Shown here: in pieces, positions 1 to 5,631 of the stretch
Layout of the letters: the number at the start of each line of letters is the position of its first letter
Numbering within the stretch: the first letter of the stretch is position 1
Origin: Candidatus Zixiibacteriota bacterium
GTDB lineage: Bacteria; Zixibacteria; MSB-5A5; GN15; PGXB01
Length of the DNA stretch: 5,631 nt
Assembly (NCBI GenBank): GCA_024230695.1
Contig: JAAERC010000190.1
Span: 1 to 5,631 of the forward strand
Reading direction: 5' to 3'
Notes under the pieces: generated by a model
The model's database searches: none
Told to the model about the DNA's origin: nothing
The model's input: the letters and a program-made list of their open reading frames with translations, nothing else
Position numbers and translations under genes: made by a program

Positions 1-604
1 AACTGTTTTTGGAGAAATTGGTGATGTCATTGAAATTCCGATTTTTACTAATAATACTATTCCATTAGATAAAATTGTGATTCCGGTAACATATTCAGGA
101 GATATAAGACTGGCATATGATTCATGCTCAACTTTGGGATGCCGCACCGAGGGATTTCTACAAAGTGGCGGCTCGATTGGAAGTGGTTTTCTCTCATTTG
201 AGCTAACGGGCGATCTTACAGTTTTGGAACCGGGAAGCGGCCCTATATTGAAAACATATTTTACTATACTGTCAGGAGAAAATAATCAAACAACCACCAT
301 TTATACAAAAAAAATCGGTTCCTTATATCCGTTGTTCAAAAACAATACCAATGGATTAGAATATAATCCTGCTCCAAAAGCGGGAATTGTATATTTTAGA
401 GGTACTTATGGTGATACCAACAGCGATGACAATATTGATATTCTGGATATTGTTCAGATTATTAATTATGTCTATAAAGATGGCCCTGATGCAATTCCTC
501 CGCATGTTGCCAATGTTAATGGTGATGAATCGATTGATATTCTTGATATTGTTTATTTGATAAACTATATCTATAAAGGCGGTCCCGCCCCGATAACTGA
601 CTAA
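1..604 (+). CDS. C-terminal part of a secreted cohesin-like/dockerin protein, probably a third C10 peptidase paralog (5' end outside window)
   Basis: The reading frame is open from the left edge (first full codon at 2) to TAA at 602-604, giving 200 residues. These align without net length change to residues 497-696 of the gene at 2942, so the missing part is probably signal peptide, propeptide, C10 peptidase and PKD domain; that is inference. Visible modules: a cohesin-like beta-sandwich of about 130 residues beginning TVFGEIGDVIEIPIF and containing the conserved pair YDSCSTLGCRTE, then two dockerin calcium loops. Loop 1 is GDTNSDDNIDILD and loop 2 is ANVNGDESIDILD, each with D/N at position 1, N at 3, D at 5 and D at 12. 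The protein ends GGPAPITD. The product would be extracytoplasmic, the dockerin giving a calcium-stabilised tail for protein-protein contact. The first dockerin half is nearly identical in DNA to gene 3, while the second half is closest to gene 2. An in-frame ATG at 77 lies inside the cohesin-like strand pattern and is not a real start. Confidence 0.85.
   Translation, partial: TVFGEIGDVIEIPIFTNNTIPLDKIVIPVTYSGDIRLAYDSCSTLGCRTEGFLQSGGSIGSGFLSFELTGDLTVLEPGSGPILKTYFTILSGENNQTTTIYTKKIGSLYPLFKNNTNGLEYNPAPKAGIVYFRGTYGDTNSDDNIDILDIVQIINYVYKDGPDAIPPHVANVNGDESIDILDIVYLINYIYKGGPAPITD
115..189 (+). repeat. Near-identical tract shared with 4543-4617 (cohesin-like domain)
   Basis: By hand alignment 74 of 75 bases match between gene 1 and gene 3, with the single difference at 175. 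The tract encodes the YDSCSTLGCRTE pair and the following Gly/Ser-rich loop. The equivalent part of gene 2 is clearly diverged in both DNA and protein. Flanking sequence in genes 1 and 3 is less similar, which suggests a conversion tract and not just a recent whole-gene duplication. Confidence 0.7.
404..492 (+). repeat. Near-identical tract shared with 4832-4920 (first dockerin half)
   Basis: 88 of 89 bases match gene 3, with the single difference at 436, whereas gene 2 matches at only about 63 of 89. It encodes the first calcium loop and helix through YKDGPDA. A further exact 44-base match lies just upstream (326-369 with 4754-4797). Confidence 0.7.
494..598 (+). repeat. Near-identical tract shared with 2709-2813 (second dockerin half)
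   Basis: 99 of 105 bases match gene 2, including an exact 30-base run at 569-598 / 2784-2813. Gene 3 matches only about 87 of 105 here. The nearest relative therefore switches from gene 3 to gene 2 between about 492 and 494. The tract encodes the second calcium loop and the GGPAPIT tail. Confidence 0.7.
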
Positions 605-639
605 TAATCCATATAACAAATACGTTTATGTAAAATTCC

Positions 640-670
640 TTGCAAGATTTTTAAGATAATATCTATATTA
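640..670 (+). promoter_or_regulatory. Conserved 31-bp upstream block, copy 1 (putative promoter/operator of the peptidase gene at 723)
   Basis: The block begins TTGCAAGATTTTT and ends ATATTA, and matches the block at 2857-2887 at 27 of 31 positions with no gaps. It lies 35 bases after the upstream stop and 52 bases before the ATG. TTGCAA (640-645) followed after 18 bases by TATATT (664-669) could be read as -35 and -10 elements. It is overlapped by an AT-only inverted repeat, TATCTA-TAT-TAGATA (660-674), that is not kept in copy 2. The conservation is seen directly; the promoter role is inference. Confidence 0.45.
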
Positions 671-708
671 GATAAAGGAAATTTTTCTTATTTTAATAGC
701 TTAGTCCA

Positions 709-714
709 AAAGGA
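709..714 (+). promoter_or_regulatory. Ribosome binding site for the gene at 723
   Basis: AAAGGA ends eight bases before the ATG at 723. This is a good Shine-Dalgarno match at normal spacing and supports that start. Confidence 0.6.
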
Positions 715-722
715 ATAAGGAT

Positions 723-2819
723 ATGTGTCAACCAATTATCAAATCATATAATTTGACATTATTTCTGAGTACGATTACTCTGATATTATTGCTATTTTTT
801 CCTAATATATCATTTGCCGAACGAGCAACAATTGCTGAAATGGATAATGTCTGCCAAAACTGGTTATTGTTAAATACATATATCAATCAAAGCTGGCGAA
901 ATACCAATAATCAGGTAGTTGTAAATATTGATAATATTGAGAATGGGGATTTATTGTTAGGGCGTATTTATAATCTATCACCCAATGGCTTTATAGTAGT
1001 TCCGGTTTTAAAAGAATTGCCACCGGTGATGGCCTATTCTGATAAATATTCTCTTGGTCCAAAACAAGAGAAAGGAATGCTGTCACTTTTAGGCGAATTT
1101 CTTTTTAGTAGAATGAATAACTTTATAGCGGCCTATGGAGATATTGACGCTGTATTAGCCACGAGAGGAGTAAATCTACCGGGGCAACAACAGAGAGATT
1201 TATGGAATAAATATTCCGTTAATCAAAAAGAATTTATCATTGAATTAAAAAGCGGTTTGCTGAATGAACGGACTGAATCTGTTGGACCATTACTTTCCAC
1301 CGCCTGGCATCAAAGAGCTCCATATAATATGTATTGCCCGCTTGGCTGTTATAACGACCAATGTGTTGTTGGTTGTGTTGGTATTGCCGTTGCTCAAATA
1401 TTATATTATTGGCAATGGCCGAAAAACGGAATTGGTAATATATCTTATAATTGGATTGGTGATGATTGTTGCACTCCAAACTCTGATGGTGAAGTTATCT
1501 ATGCCGATTTTTCGGATCCATACATTTATGACGACACCCCTGAAAATATGGCCGAAATTGCATTTGAAGCCGCCGCCTCGTTTACATCAGTTTACGGTAT
1601 TTGTGGCTCGGGAGCATATATGGTCTGGGGAAAACATCCAGTAGTATATCCAAATACTTTTAAATACATTAGCAAAATAGATGATCGAGCTCGTATTTCA
1701 TATGCCAGCTCCGATGACTGGTATTATACTATTAAAGAAGAAATTGATGTTGGACAACCAATACAATATTATATTAGTCAGCATTCAATGGTATGTGATG
1801 GTTATCGTGAATTAGGTGGAATAAAATTTTACCATATGAATTATGGTGCGCGCGAATCATTGAATACCTGGTATGCTATTGATGATCTATATTGTAATTG
1901 GGAGGGATGCGATTATATAATTGAACGATATGTTTTTAATATAAAACCGCTTTGGGCTCAGCCGATTTCTGAGGATACTTTTGGAGAAGTTCCAATGCAA
2001 GTTGACCTTGATGCCGAAACCGAGATTGAATCCGACTTATGGATTTGGGATTTTGGCGATGGTAATAGTGATACAACTGATGTTCCTGTGACTCAGCATA
2101 CTTACCAAATAAATGGCATGTTTGACGTTACTATTTCATTTGAAGAAGATGGAATTATTCGTTCAAATACTAGATCAGAGTATATTAAGGTAACAGCCGA
2201 TACTCTTTCGGTAAGTAATACTTTTGGAGAAGTTGGTGATCCAATCGAGATCACTATTTTGGGAAACAATACAATTCCCCTAAACAAAATCATTATTCCG
2301 CTAAAATATTCTGGCGATCTTCGGTTGCATTATGACTCATGTTCAATATTGGGTTGTCGAACTGATGAATTTGAATTAGATGTTAATTCTCTTGGTTCCG
2401 GACTTTTGAAGTTTGAATTAACCAATGGTGTATCAGATTTGGAACCAGGCACAGGTTTACTATTAAAAACCTACTTTACAATAATATCCGGTACAGAAAA
2501 TCAAACGGCAACTATATCTATTGACAATATAGGTTTGGTATATCCTTTGTTTAAACATAGTGATTATTACTTAGAATATAATCCCAAAGCTAAAGATGGG
2601 TTTGTTGCATATCCGCCAATTTTTGGCGATGCAAATAGTGATAGATTAATTAATATTCTTGACGTTGTTTATATAATTAATATCGTTTATAAAGATGGCC
2701 ATGACGCGATTCCTCCGCATGTTGCCAATGTCAATGGTGATCAATCGATTGATATTCTCGATATTGTTTTTTTGATAAACTTCATCTATAAAGGCGGTCC
2801 CGCCCCGATAACTAACTAA
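723..2819 (+). CDS. Secreted C10 (streptopain-like) cysteine peptidase paralog with PKD, cohesin-like and dockerin modules; altered active-site loop
   Basis: 698 residues. Signal peptide at 1-32 (hydrophobic core about 11-28, likely cleavage after NISFA). A Spi_C10-type propeptide at about 34-110 carries RIYNLSPNGFIVVPVL and PPVMAYSD, which in this family keeps the zymogen inactive. The C10 peptidase spans about 186-408: catalytic Cys218 in VVGCVGIAVAQILYYWQWP, His354 in QHSMVCDGY, Asn373 in YHMNYG. The family GWGG after the Asn is replaced by GARE (375-378), so activity is doubtful. Extra cysteines 209 and 214 flank the nucleophile, and Cys249-250 form a CC pair. A PKD domain at about 412-492 has WIWDFGDG and QHTY; a cohesin-like domain spans about 494-628; dockerin loops start at Asp636 and Asn669, and the tail is GGPAPITN. 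The ATG at 723 is supported by AAAGGA at 709-714, eight bases upstream. It lies 118 bases after the previous stop and has its own putative promoter block, so it may be transcribed singly. The family call is firm; catalytic activity is not. Confidence 0.93.
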   Translation: MCQPIIKSYNLTLFLSTITLILLLFFPNISFAERATIAEMDNVCQNWLLLNTYINQSWRNTNNQVVVNIDNIENGDLLLGRIYNLSPNGFIVVPVLKELPPVMAYSDKYSLGPKQEKGMLSLLGEFLFSRMNNFIAAYGDIDAVLATRGVNLPGQQQRDLWNKYSVNQKEFIIELKSGLLNERTESVGPLLSTAWHQRAPYNMYCPLGCYNDQCVVGCVGIAVAQILYYWQWPKNGIGNISYNWIGDDCCTPNSDGEVIYADFSDPYIYDDTPENMAEIAFEAAASFTSVYGICGSGAYMVWGKHPVVYPNTFKYISKIDDRARISYASSDDWYYTIKEEIDVGQPIQYYISQHSMVCDGYRELGGIKFYHMNYGARESLNTWYAIDDLYCNWEGCDYIIERYVFNIKPLWAQPISEDTFGEVPMQVDLDAETEIESDLWIWDFGDGNSDTTDVPVTQHTYQINGMFDVTISFEEDGIIRSNTRSEYIKVTADTLSVSNTFGEVGDPIEITILGNNTIPLNKIIIPLKYSGDLRLHYDSCSILGCRTDEFELDVNSLGSGLLKFELTNGVSDLEPGTGLLLKTYFTIISGTENQTATISIDNIGLVYPLFKHSDYYLEYNPKAKDGFVAYPPIFGDANSDRLINILDVVYIINIVYKDGHDAIPPHVANVNGDQSIDILDIVFLINFIYKGGPAPITN

Positions 2820-2856
2820 AAAACCCGCATAATAATTACTTTTTTTGGGTGATTGT

Positions 2857-2887
2857 TTGCAAGATTTTTCAAATAGTATCAATATTA
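2857..2887 (+). promoter_or_regulatory. Conserved 31-bp upstream block, copy 2 (putative promoter/operator of the peptidase gene at 2942)
   Basis: Second copy of the block at 640-670, with four substitutions and no indels. It lies 37 bases after the upstream stop and 54 bases before the start codon, almost the same geometry as copy 1. TTGCAA (2857-2862), 18 bases, then AATATT (2881-2886) is the equivalent -35/-10 reading. No copy exists between the gene 3 stop and gene 4, so the block follows the starts of the peptidase genes rather than their ends. Confidence 0.45.
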
Positions 2888-2927
2888 AAAGACAAGATAG
2901 TTGTTGCCTTATTATCATCTAAATCCT

Positions 2928-2933
2928 GGAGGG
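2928..2933 (+). promoter_or_regulatory. Ribosome binding site that decides the start at 2942
   Basis: GGAGGG is followed by eight bases and then ATG at 2942. It is the strongest Shine-Dalgarno in the window. It selects this ATG over the in-frame ATG at 2849, which lies immediately upstream of the conserved promoter-like block. Confidence 0.8.
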
Positions 2934-2941
2934 ATATAGAA

Positions 2942-5032
2942 ATGTACTTGTCTGTAAAAAAATCAATCATCTCAAGAATTATATTTAGTTTACTGACTTT
3001 GACACTATTGTTCTTTTATCCTTCTATTTCGCTGGCCGAACAGGCCACAATTGCTGAAATGGATAATGTTTGTCAAAACTGGCTATTGTTAAATGCCAGT
3101 ATCGATCAAAACTTTAGAGGAATTGATAACTCTAAAATTATCAGTATTGATAATATTGAAGATGGTGATTTAATGCTCGGCCGTATTTATAATTTATCCC
3201 CAGACGGTTTTGTTGTTGTACCGATATTAAAGGAAATGCCGCCGATTATGACTTATTCTGATCGATCTGCTCTTAATGAAAACCCGGATCAGGGAATGCG
3301 AGCACTTATAAGTGATGTATTATACAGTCGAATGATTAGTTTTATTGAGGTTTATGGAGATCTTGACGCTGTTTTGGCTACCAGAGGCGAAGGTTTGCCG
3401 GGACAAAAACAGAGAGATTTATGGGACAGATATTCTGTTGATCAGGAGAAGTTTGTTTCATTGTTAAAGAACGGGGCACTTGTAGAACGTTGGGAATCTG
3501 TTGGTCCACTTCTTACAACTGCCTGGCATCAGGGTTCCCCATATAATATGTATTGTCCGCTCGGATATGGCGATCAGCAAACGGTTGTTGGTTGTGTAGC
3601 TACTGCCGCCGCTCAAATATTATATTATTGGCAATGGCCGGTCCAGGGGATTGGCGAATACACCTATTATTGGGGTGGTGATAATTCATGCGATACATCA
3701 ACCAGCCCGGAAATATTGTCGGCTGATTTATCGGATCCTTATATATATGACAATACTCCAGAAAATATGGCTGAACTCAGCTATGAAATTGGAGTTGCTT
3801 TTAGAATGGATTATGGTGTTTGCGGTTCGGCTTCATTTACCTATGATGGAATTTCGGTCTATTCGCAATATTTTAAATATCAGCCAAATATTCAAAGACG
3901 AGATCGAAGAAATTATACAAACGGAACTGACTGGTATAATGATATAAAAGAAGAAATCGGCGCCGGACGACCACTGCATTATAGAATTAAGATCCATTCG
4001 ATTGTTTGTGACGGCTATCGTGAAACAGGCGGTATAAATTATTATCATATGAACTACGGGTGGGGCGGAAATGCAAATGCCTGGTTCGCTATTGATGATC
4101 TCTATTGTTCATGGGAAGGCTGTGGGATAATAGAGGAGTATTATATTTATAATATTGAACCGCGATGGGTCTGGCCATCATCCGATGTAACTTTTGGGTT
4201 CGCTCCACTGGATGTTAATATATCCGGTGAAACAGATTATGAAGTTGATAACTGGATCTGGGATTTTGGCGATGATCATACAATTATTGGAGATTATCCA
4301 ACGGTGCAACATACATATGAATCACCCGGTATTTATGATCTAACTGTTGAAATTGAATCTGATGGAGAATCCTATTCAGCTATCAGACCAGAATATATGA
4401 TTGTTTTGGCCGATACTATATCGGCGGGAACTGTTTTTGGCGAGGTTGGCGAGGTGATCGAGATCCCGATTTTTACTAATAATACTATCCCCTTAAATAA
4501 AATCGTAATTCCTGTGGCTTATTCCGGCGGTATAAAATTAAGATATGATTCATGCTCAACTTTGGGATGCCGCACCGAGGGATTTCTACAAAGTGGCGGC
4601 TCAATTGGAAGTGGTTTCCTAAAATTTGAACTAATGAGCAATGGTAATTCATTGGAACCGGGGAATGGTCTTTTGTTGAAGACTTATTTTACAATCACAT
4701 CAGGAGCCGATGATCTATCAACCACGATCTATACAAAAAATATCGGTACCACCTATCCGTTGTTCAAAAACAATACCAATGGATTAGAATATAATCCCAT
4801 CCCAAAATCAGGGGCTGTTTATTTTCAGGGAACTTATGGTGATACCAACAGCGATGACAATATAGATATTCTGGATATTGTTCAGATTATTAATTATGTC
4901 TATAAAGATGGCCCTGATGCGATCCCACCTCATGTTGCCAATGTTAATGGTGACCAGTCGATTGACATTCTCGATATTGTGTATTTGATTAACTTTATCT
5001 ACAAAGGCGGTCCCGCACCAATGGTATTATAA
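2942..5032 (+). CDS. Secreted C10 (streptopain-like) cysteine peptidase with PKD, cohesin-like and dockerin modules; catalytic motifs intact
   Basis: 696 residues from the ATG at 2942, chosen because GGAGGG (2928-2933) sits eight bases upstream and because it places the signal peptide (1-32, ending PSISLA) exactly as in the preceding paralog. The frame stays open back to an ATG at 2849, but that start would put a 31-residue extension before the signal peptide. Propeptide at about 34-110 (RIYNLSPDGFVVVPIL, PPIMTYSD). Peptidase at about 186-408: catalytic Cys218 in TVVGCVATAAAQILYYWQWP, close to the GCVATA(T)AQI signature of SpeB; His352 in KIHSIVCDGYRE; Asn371 in YHMNYGWGG. All elements of an active C10 enzyme are present. 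PKD at about 412-492 (WIWDFGDD, QHTY), cohesin-like domain at about 494-628 with YDSCSTLGCRTE, dockerin loops starting at Asp634 and Asn667, tail GGPAPMVL. Expected to be exported, processed by removal of the propeptide, and to act on extracellular protein. The substrate is unknown. Confidence 0.94.
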   Translation: MYLSVKKSIISRIIFSLLTLTLLFFYPSISLAEQATIAEMDNVCQNWLLLNASIDQNFRGIDNSKIISIDNIEDGDLMLGRIYNLSPDGFVVVPILKEMPPIMTYSDRSALNENPDQGMRALISDVLYSRMISFIEVYGDLDAVLATRGEGLPGQKQRDLWDRYSVDQEKFVSLLKNGALVERWESVGPLLTTAWHQGSPYNMYCPLGYGDQQTVVGCVATAAAQILYYWQWPVQGIGEYTYYWGGDNSCDTSTSPEILSADLSDPYIYDNTPENMAELSYEIGVAFRMDYGVCGSASFTYDGISVYSQYFKYQPNIQRRDRRNYTNGTDWYNDIKEEIGAGRPLHYRIKIHSIVCDGYRETGGINYYHMNYGWGGNANAWFAIDDLYCSWEGCGIIEEYYIYNIEPRWVWPSSDVTFGFAPLDVNISGETDYEVDNWIWDFGDDHTIIGDYPTVQHTYESPGIYDLTVEIESDGESYSAIRPEYMIVLADTISAGTVFGEVGEVIEIPIFTNNTIPLNKIVIPVAYSGGIKLRYDSCSTLGCRTEGFLQSGGSIGSGFLKFELMSNGNSLEPGNGLLLKTYFTITSGADDLSTTIYTKNIGTTYPLFKNNTNGLEYNPIPKSGAVYFQGTYGDTNSDDNIDILDIVQIINYVYKDGPDAIPPHVANVNGDQSIDILDIVYLINFIYKGGPAPMVL

Positions 5033-5193
5033 TGCTTTTAAGTTTACTTCAATAGAATGTATTATTTCGCCAGTTCAAGGCATCATCTGACTTTCTAAGG
5101 TTCAGACAAATATATAATTGACCGAACAATAGATAAGATACGTATAACTATACAGAAAAGGTCAACCGCAATTTGATTGTGAAAAAACTTGTG
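5033..5193. other. Intergenic region before gene 4, without the conserved block
   Basis: 161 AT-rich bases separate the last peptidase gene from gene 4. No copy of the 31-bp block is present, and no stem followed by a T-run was found. TTGACC (5118-5123) with TATAAC (5143-5148) is the only promoter-like pair, and its 19-base spacing is poor. This gap probably marks the right end of the peptidase array. Confidence 0.4.
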
Positions 5194-5631
5194 ATGTGGA
5201 AAAGTTTGAAAAAAACAATTATAGTCACAACTATGCTATTTTGTTTATTCGGAACGGCTTCGGGAATCGAATTTAATCTTCTGATTGACGAGGAGTTTGA
5301 GTTTTATCATCCCGGTTTTGGCAGTTTTTTCTATCAGTGCGAAGAAGATATCGCGATACAGCTTCAGATGGCAAATAATGACAATATCGAATGGTGTGCA
5401 TATAGTATGCCTCTTCGAATATACGGTACTGGAATGATATCCTCTGTAACATGGGTAGATGCCGGCGGAACGATGGAACCCTCGATTGTCCGCACGAATG
5501 GATTTGAGATGGGCGGCGGAATCTGGAATACTATAAACGGCATATATACCTGGAGTTGGGATGGTGATCTTCCTGATACGATGAATCATACTGTCATGGG
5601 TTGTATGGGCTCATCTGGCACCGGCTGGTTG
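5194..5631 (+). CDS. N-terminal part of a secreted protein of unknown function (3' end outside window)
   Basis: The frame is open through the right edge with 146 codons visible. The N-terminus MWKSLKKTIIVTTMLFCLFG followed by TASG is a typical signal peptide (basic start, hydrophobic core about 9-20, cleavage near 22-24), so the product is exported. The mature part is rich in aromatic residues and Gly and looks like beta-structure; recognisable stretches are YSMPLRIYGTG (70-80), VTWVDAGGT (85-93) and YTWSWDGDLPDTMNHT (118-133). I recall similar stretches in uncharacterised secreted proteins of FCB-type candidate phyla, some ending in dockerins or sorting tails, but no named family can be assigned. 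There is no similarity to the peptidases upstream. The start is uncertain: GTG at 5191, GTG at 5179 and TTG at 5173 are in frame, and the only purine-rich site (AGAAAAGG, 5154-5161) is better spaced for 5173 than for 5194. The last 231 bases are about 48% GC by hand count, above the upstream genes. Confidence 0.75.
   Translation, partial: MWKSLKKTIIVTTMLFCLFGTASGIEFNLLIDEEFEFYHPGFGSFFYQCEEDIAIQLQMANNDNIEWCAYSMPLRIYGTGMISSVTWVDAGGTMEPSIVRTNGFEMGGGIWNTINGIYTWSWDGDLPDTMNHTVMGCMGSSGTGWL

Noticed and set aside
356..619. Minus-strand open frame, with a similar one at 2646-2918
   Set aside because: Both are antisense to the dockerin coding region. They resemble each other only because the dockerin DNA is conserved.
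660..674. TATCTA-TAT-TAGATA inverted repeat as terminator of gene 1
   Set aside because: The stem is six pairs, five of them A-T, with no following T-run, and it is not kept in the paralogous spacer.
2818..2850. A-run plus CCC then T-run plus GGG after gene 2, looking like a terminator
   Set aside because: The second arm is not the reverse complement of the first (it would need GGG before the T-run), so no hairpin forms.
2849..2941. In-frame upstream start at 2849 for gene 3
   Set aside because: It would place 31 residues before the signal peptide. The strong GGAGGG at 2928-2933 and alignment with gene 2 support 2942.
5118..5148. TTGACC and TATAAC as a promoter for gene 4
   Set aside because: The 19-base spacing is poor and such pairs are expected by chance in AT-rich spacers, so it is not listed as a feature.
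5230..5250. Possible lipobox in the gene 4 signal peptide (MLFC)
   Set aside because: The residues before the Cys do not fit L-[AS]-[GA]-C, and the hydrophobic core continues past it.
5245..5589. Minus-strand open frame of 114 codons near the right edge
   Set aside because: It overlaps the forward gene that has a signal peptide and coherent protein sequence, so it is a shadow frame.

Overview
The window looks like a stretch of chromosome from an uncultured, AT-rich bacterium with a Sec-dependent secretome. The main clue is the C-terminal tail shared by three proteins: a type I dockerin pair with the pattern DILDIVxLINxIYKGGPAP. From memory, this style of dockerin is common in secreted proteins of FCB-type candidate phyla (Zixibacteria, KSB1, Marinimicrobia and similar), which are not classical cellulosome makers. 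The placement is inferred and no search was run.

Layout, all on the + strand: (1) positions 1-604, the last 200 codons of a secreted multidomain protein, cut by the window edge; (2) 723-2819, a complete 698-residue secreted C10 (streptopain/SpeB-like) cysteine peptidase paralog; (3) 2942-5032, a complete 696-residue paralog with the same architecture; (4) 5194-5631, the first 146 codons of an unrelated secreted protein that runs off the right edge. The two complete paralogs are built as signal peptide, Spi_C10-type propeptide, C10 peptidase, PKD domain, cohesin-like beta-sandwich, and dockerin pair. The partial first gene shows the last two modules and is collinear with the end of gene 3, so this is very probably a tandem array of at least three peptidase genes that may extend further left.

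Gene 3 keeps the full catalytic signature (Cys218, His352, Asn371 followed by YGWGG). Gene 2 keeps Cys218, His354 and Asn373, but its GWGG loop reads GARE and it has extra cysteines next to the catalytic one. It may therefore be an altered-specificity or inactive member. Genes 2 and 3 are each preceded, at the same distance, by a 31-bp block matching at 27 of 31 positions. The block is absent before gene 4, so it is probably a promoter or operator belonging to the peptidase genes. The C-terminal coding regions are a mosaic: in the first dockerin half gene 1 is almost identical to gene 3, then it switches within a few bases to being closest to gene 2, which points to gene conversion.

Taken together, the locus suggests a small family of exported, calcium-binding-tail peptidases. 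They are probably self-processed zymogens that are diversifying by duplication and recombination, with a possible cohesin-dockerin contact between copies. No RNA genes, CRISPR, transposase genes or convincing terminators were seen.
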